A DNA stretch of 64,000 nt, taken from assembly GCA_937896235.1 (NCBI GenBank), contig CALBMX010000033.1, positions 124,001 through 188,000 on the forward strand, in the 5' to 3' direction. Position numbers and translations under genes: made by a program. This DNA is from an uncultured bacterium. Lineage in GTDB: Bacteria > Planctomycetota > UBA1135 > GCA-002686595. The notes under the pieces are model-generated. The model had not been told where the DNA came from. It saw only the letters and a list, made by a program, of their open reading frames with translations, and did no database searches. Positions 63,353-64,000 of this stretch are shown in pieces (the first letter of the stretch is position 1; each line of letters opens with the position of its first letter).

Positions 63353-64000
63353 ATGATCGACGAGCTGAAAACGACGCCAAACCCCGCTAGGGGGTCTTGG
63401 GGCCTATCCGGTGGAAAGAAAAAGGGTGAACCGTGGGAAGCGAGCCCCGCTGGAGCCCTAAAAACGACCCTAGTTTTACTCGCAGCGATCACTATTTCAG
63501 ATCACCTGTTGGTTCCTCAGATTCCGATCGGTGTTCTCTTCGTCATGCCGGTTTTGACGTCGGTATGGATGCGCAAGCGGCGCATGATCGTTGTCACTGC
63601 GTGCCTTGCATCGATGTTGGTTGTCTTGGACACCCAGTGGACTGGGGCTGCGGCGATCGGTAGCAGCGAGCAGATGCCCTTCATGTACTCCTTTGCCGCA
63701 GCGGGTGTCAGCATCTTTATGTTGTGGACAACTGTGTTCATGGGCTTCCTTTGGCTCGGTGTACAGCGCGAGCTGATTCGGAGCCAACTCACGACGACCC
63801 AAACGCTGACCAACTTGACCGAAGGAGTCGTAACGGTCGACCAAGATGAGCGTGTCGTGCTGATGAATCCAGCGGCCGAGCAGATGACCGGCTGGCGCCT
63901 CGAAGAGGCCAAAGGCAAGTCGGTTGAGCTGGTCGTGCGACGAGAGCGCGACTCCATCCTGATCCCCGAAGACGGCGTCCCTCCTGGTGAAGGCGAAGTC
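63353..64000 (+). CDS. Membrane PAS-domain sensor protein, N-terminal part (3' end outside window)
   Basis: An uninterrupted frame of 216 codons runs from the ATG at 63353 to the end of the window. Four hydrophobic helices (about residues 37-50, 57-73, 78-93 and 112-137) are followed by a short linker helix and a PAS domain from about residue 150: LTEGVVTVDQDERVVLMNPA, EQMTGWRLEEAKGKSVELVV. This arrangement is typical of sensor histidine kinases and some diguanylate cyclases; the output domain is cut off. No clear Shine-Dalgarno sequence precedes the start. The gene is divergent from lepB. Confidence 0.78.
   Translation, partial: MIDELKTTPNPARGSWGLSGGKKKGEPWEASPAGALKTTLVLLAAITISDHLLVPQIPIGVLFVMPVLTSVWMRKRRMIVVTACLASMLVVLDTQWTGAAAIGSSEQMPFMYSFAAAGVSIFMLWTTVFMGFLWLGVQRELIRSQLTTTQTLTNLTEGVVTVDQDERVVLMNPAAEQMTGWRLEEAKGKSVELVVRRERDSILIPEDGVPPGEGEV

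Noticed and set aside
1-64000. CRISPR arrays, insertion sequences, prophage or toxin-antitoxin and other defence genes
   Set aside because: I found no regularly spaced repeats, transposase motifs or defence domains. The gene content looks like stable chromosomal sequence.

Overview
The window reads as about 64 kb of chromosome from a Gram-negative, moderately GC-rich bacterium, most likely a member of the Planctomycetota or a close PVC-group relative. This is an inference from gene content: two PVC-type dehydrogenase-propeller/cytochrome c proteins, a DUF1080 lipoprotein, a DUF1570 metallopeptidase, a DUF1028 secreted protein, a GldA-GldF-GldG/DUF4340 gene set, LpxB and an AlgE-like outer-membrane barrel. 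I see no rRNA, tRNA, CRISPR array, phage, plasmid or insertion-sequence genes. Nearly all of the window is coding and genes are tightly packed, often with ATGA, GTGA or TAATG overlaps.

Layout. 1-8760: an oligopeptide ABC transporter operon (end of the binding protein, OppB, an OppC with a very large extracytoplasmic insert, an OppD with an acidic tail, OppF) running by overlap into a PVC-type cytochrome. 9140-14470: a B12-radical-SAM-like protein, then a divergent pair of a DUF1080 lipoprotein and a second, shortened PVC-type cytochrome. 14719-20692: a three-gene ABC-2 type operon ending in a 1483-residue GldG-GldG-DUF4340 fusion. 20773-27506: a DUF302 protein, a 22-codon micro-ORF followed by an intrinsic terminator, a two-gene heterodimeric ABC exporter, a secreted DUF1028 protein and a GNAT enzyme. 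27507-28015: a 509-base gap between convergent genes with strong inverted repeats, the best noncoding RNA candidate. 28016-36271: a DUF1570 peptidase, YchF, RidA, CoaD, ComEC and a HEAT-like protein. 36478-44337: two membrane-associated glycosyltransferases, an orphan zinc-finger/FecR-like protein, a KAS III enzyme, a Kdo-kinase-like protein and an outer-membrane barrel. 44492-51211: GltX, a radical SAM/SPASM enzyme, adenosine deaminase, an esterase and a secreted metzincin protease. 51398-57872: a second kinase-like protein, a TPR protein, LpxB followed without a gap by an ECF sigma factor, anti-sigma factor and UPF0145 protein, then YdcF and DUF2064 genes. 57909-64000: a terpenoid-cyclase-fold lipoprotein, an aldehyde dehydrogenase, an SDR coupled to a cytochrome c lipoprotein, signal peptidase I and the start of a membrane PAS sensor.

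The most interesting pattern outside the genes is that six transcription-unit-leading genes carry a TANNNT hexamer exactly 6 bases before the start codon, with little or no Shine-Dalgarno sequence. This is the geometry expected of leaderless mRNAs. Other points of note are the OppC insert, the OppD tail with a repeated nonapeptide, the micro-ORF/terminator leader before the ABC exporter, the GldG/DUF4340 fusion, and a junction-like structured intergenic element. All functional calls rest on motif recognition by eye. No database search was run.
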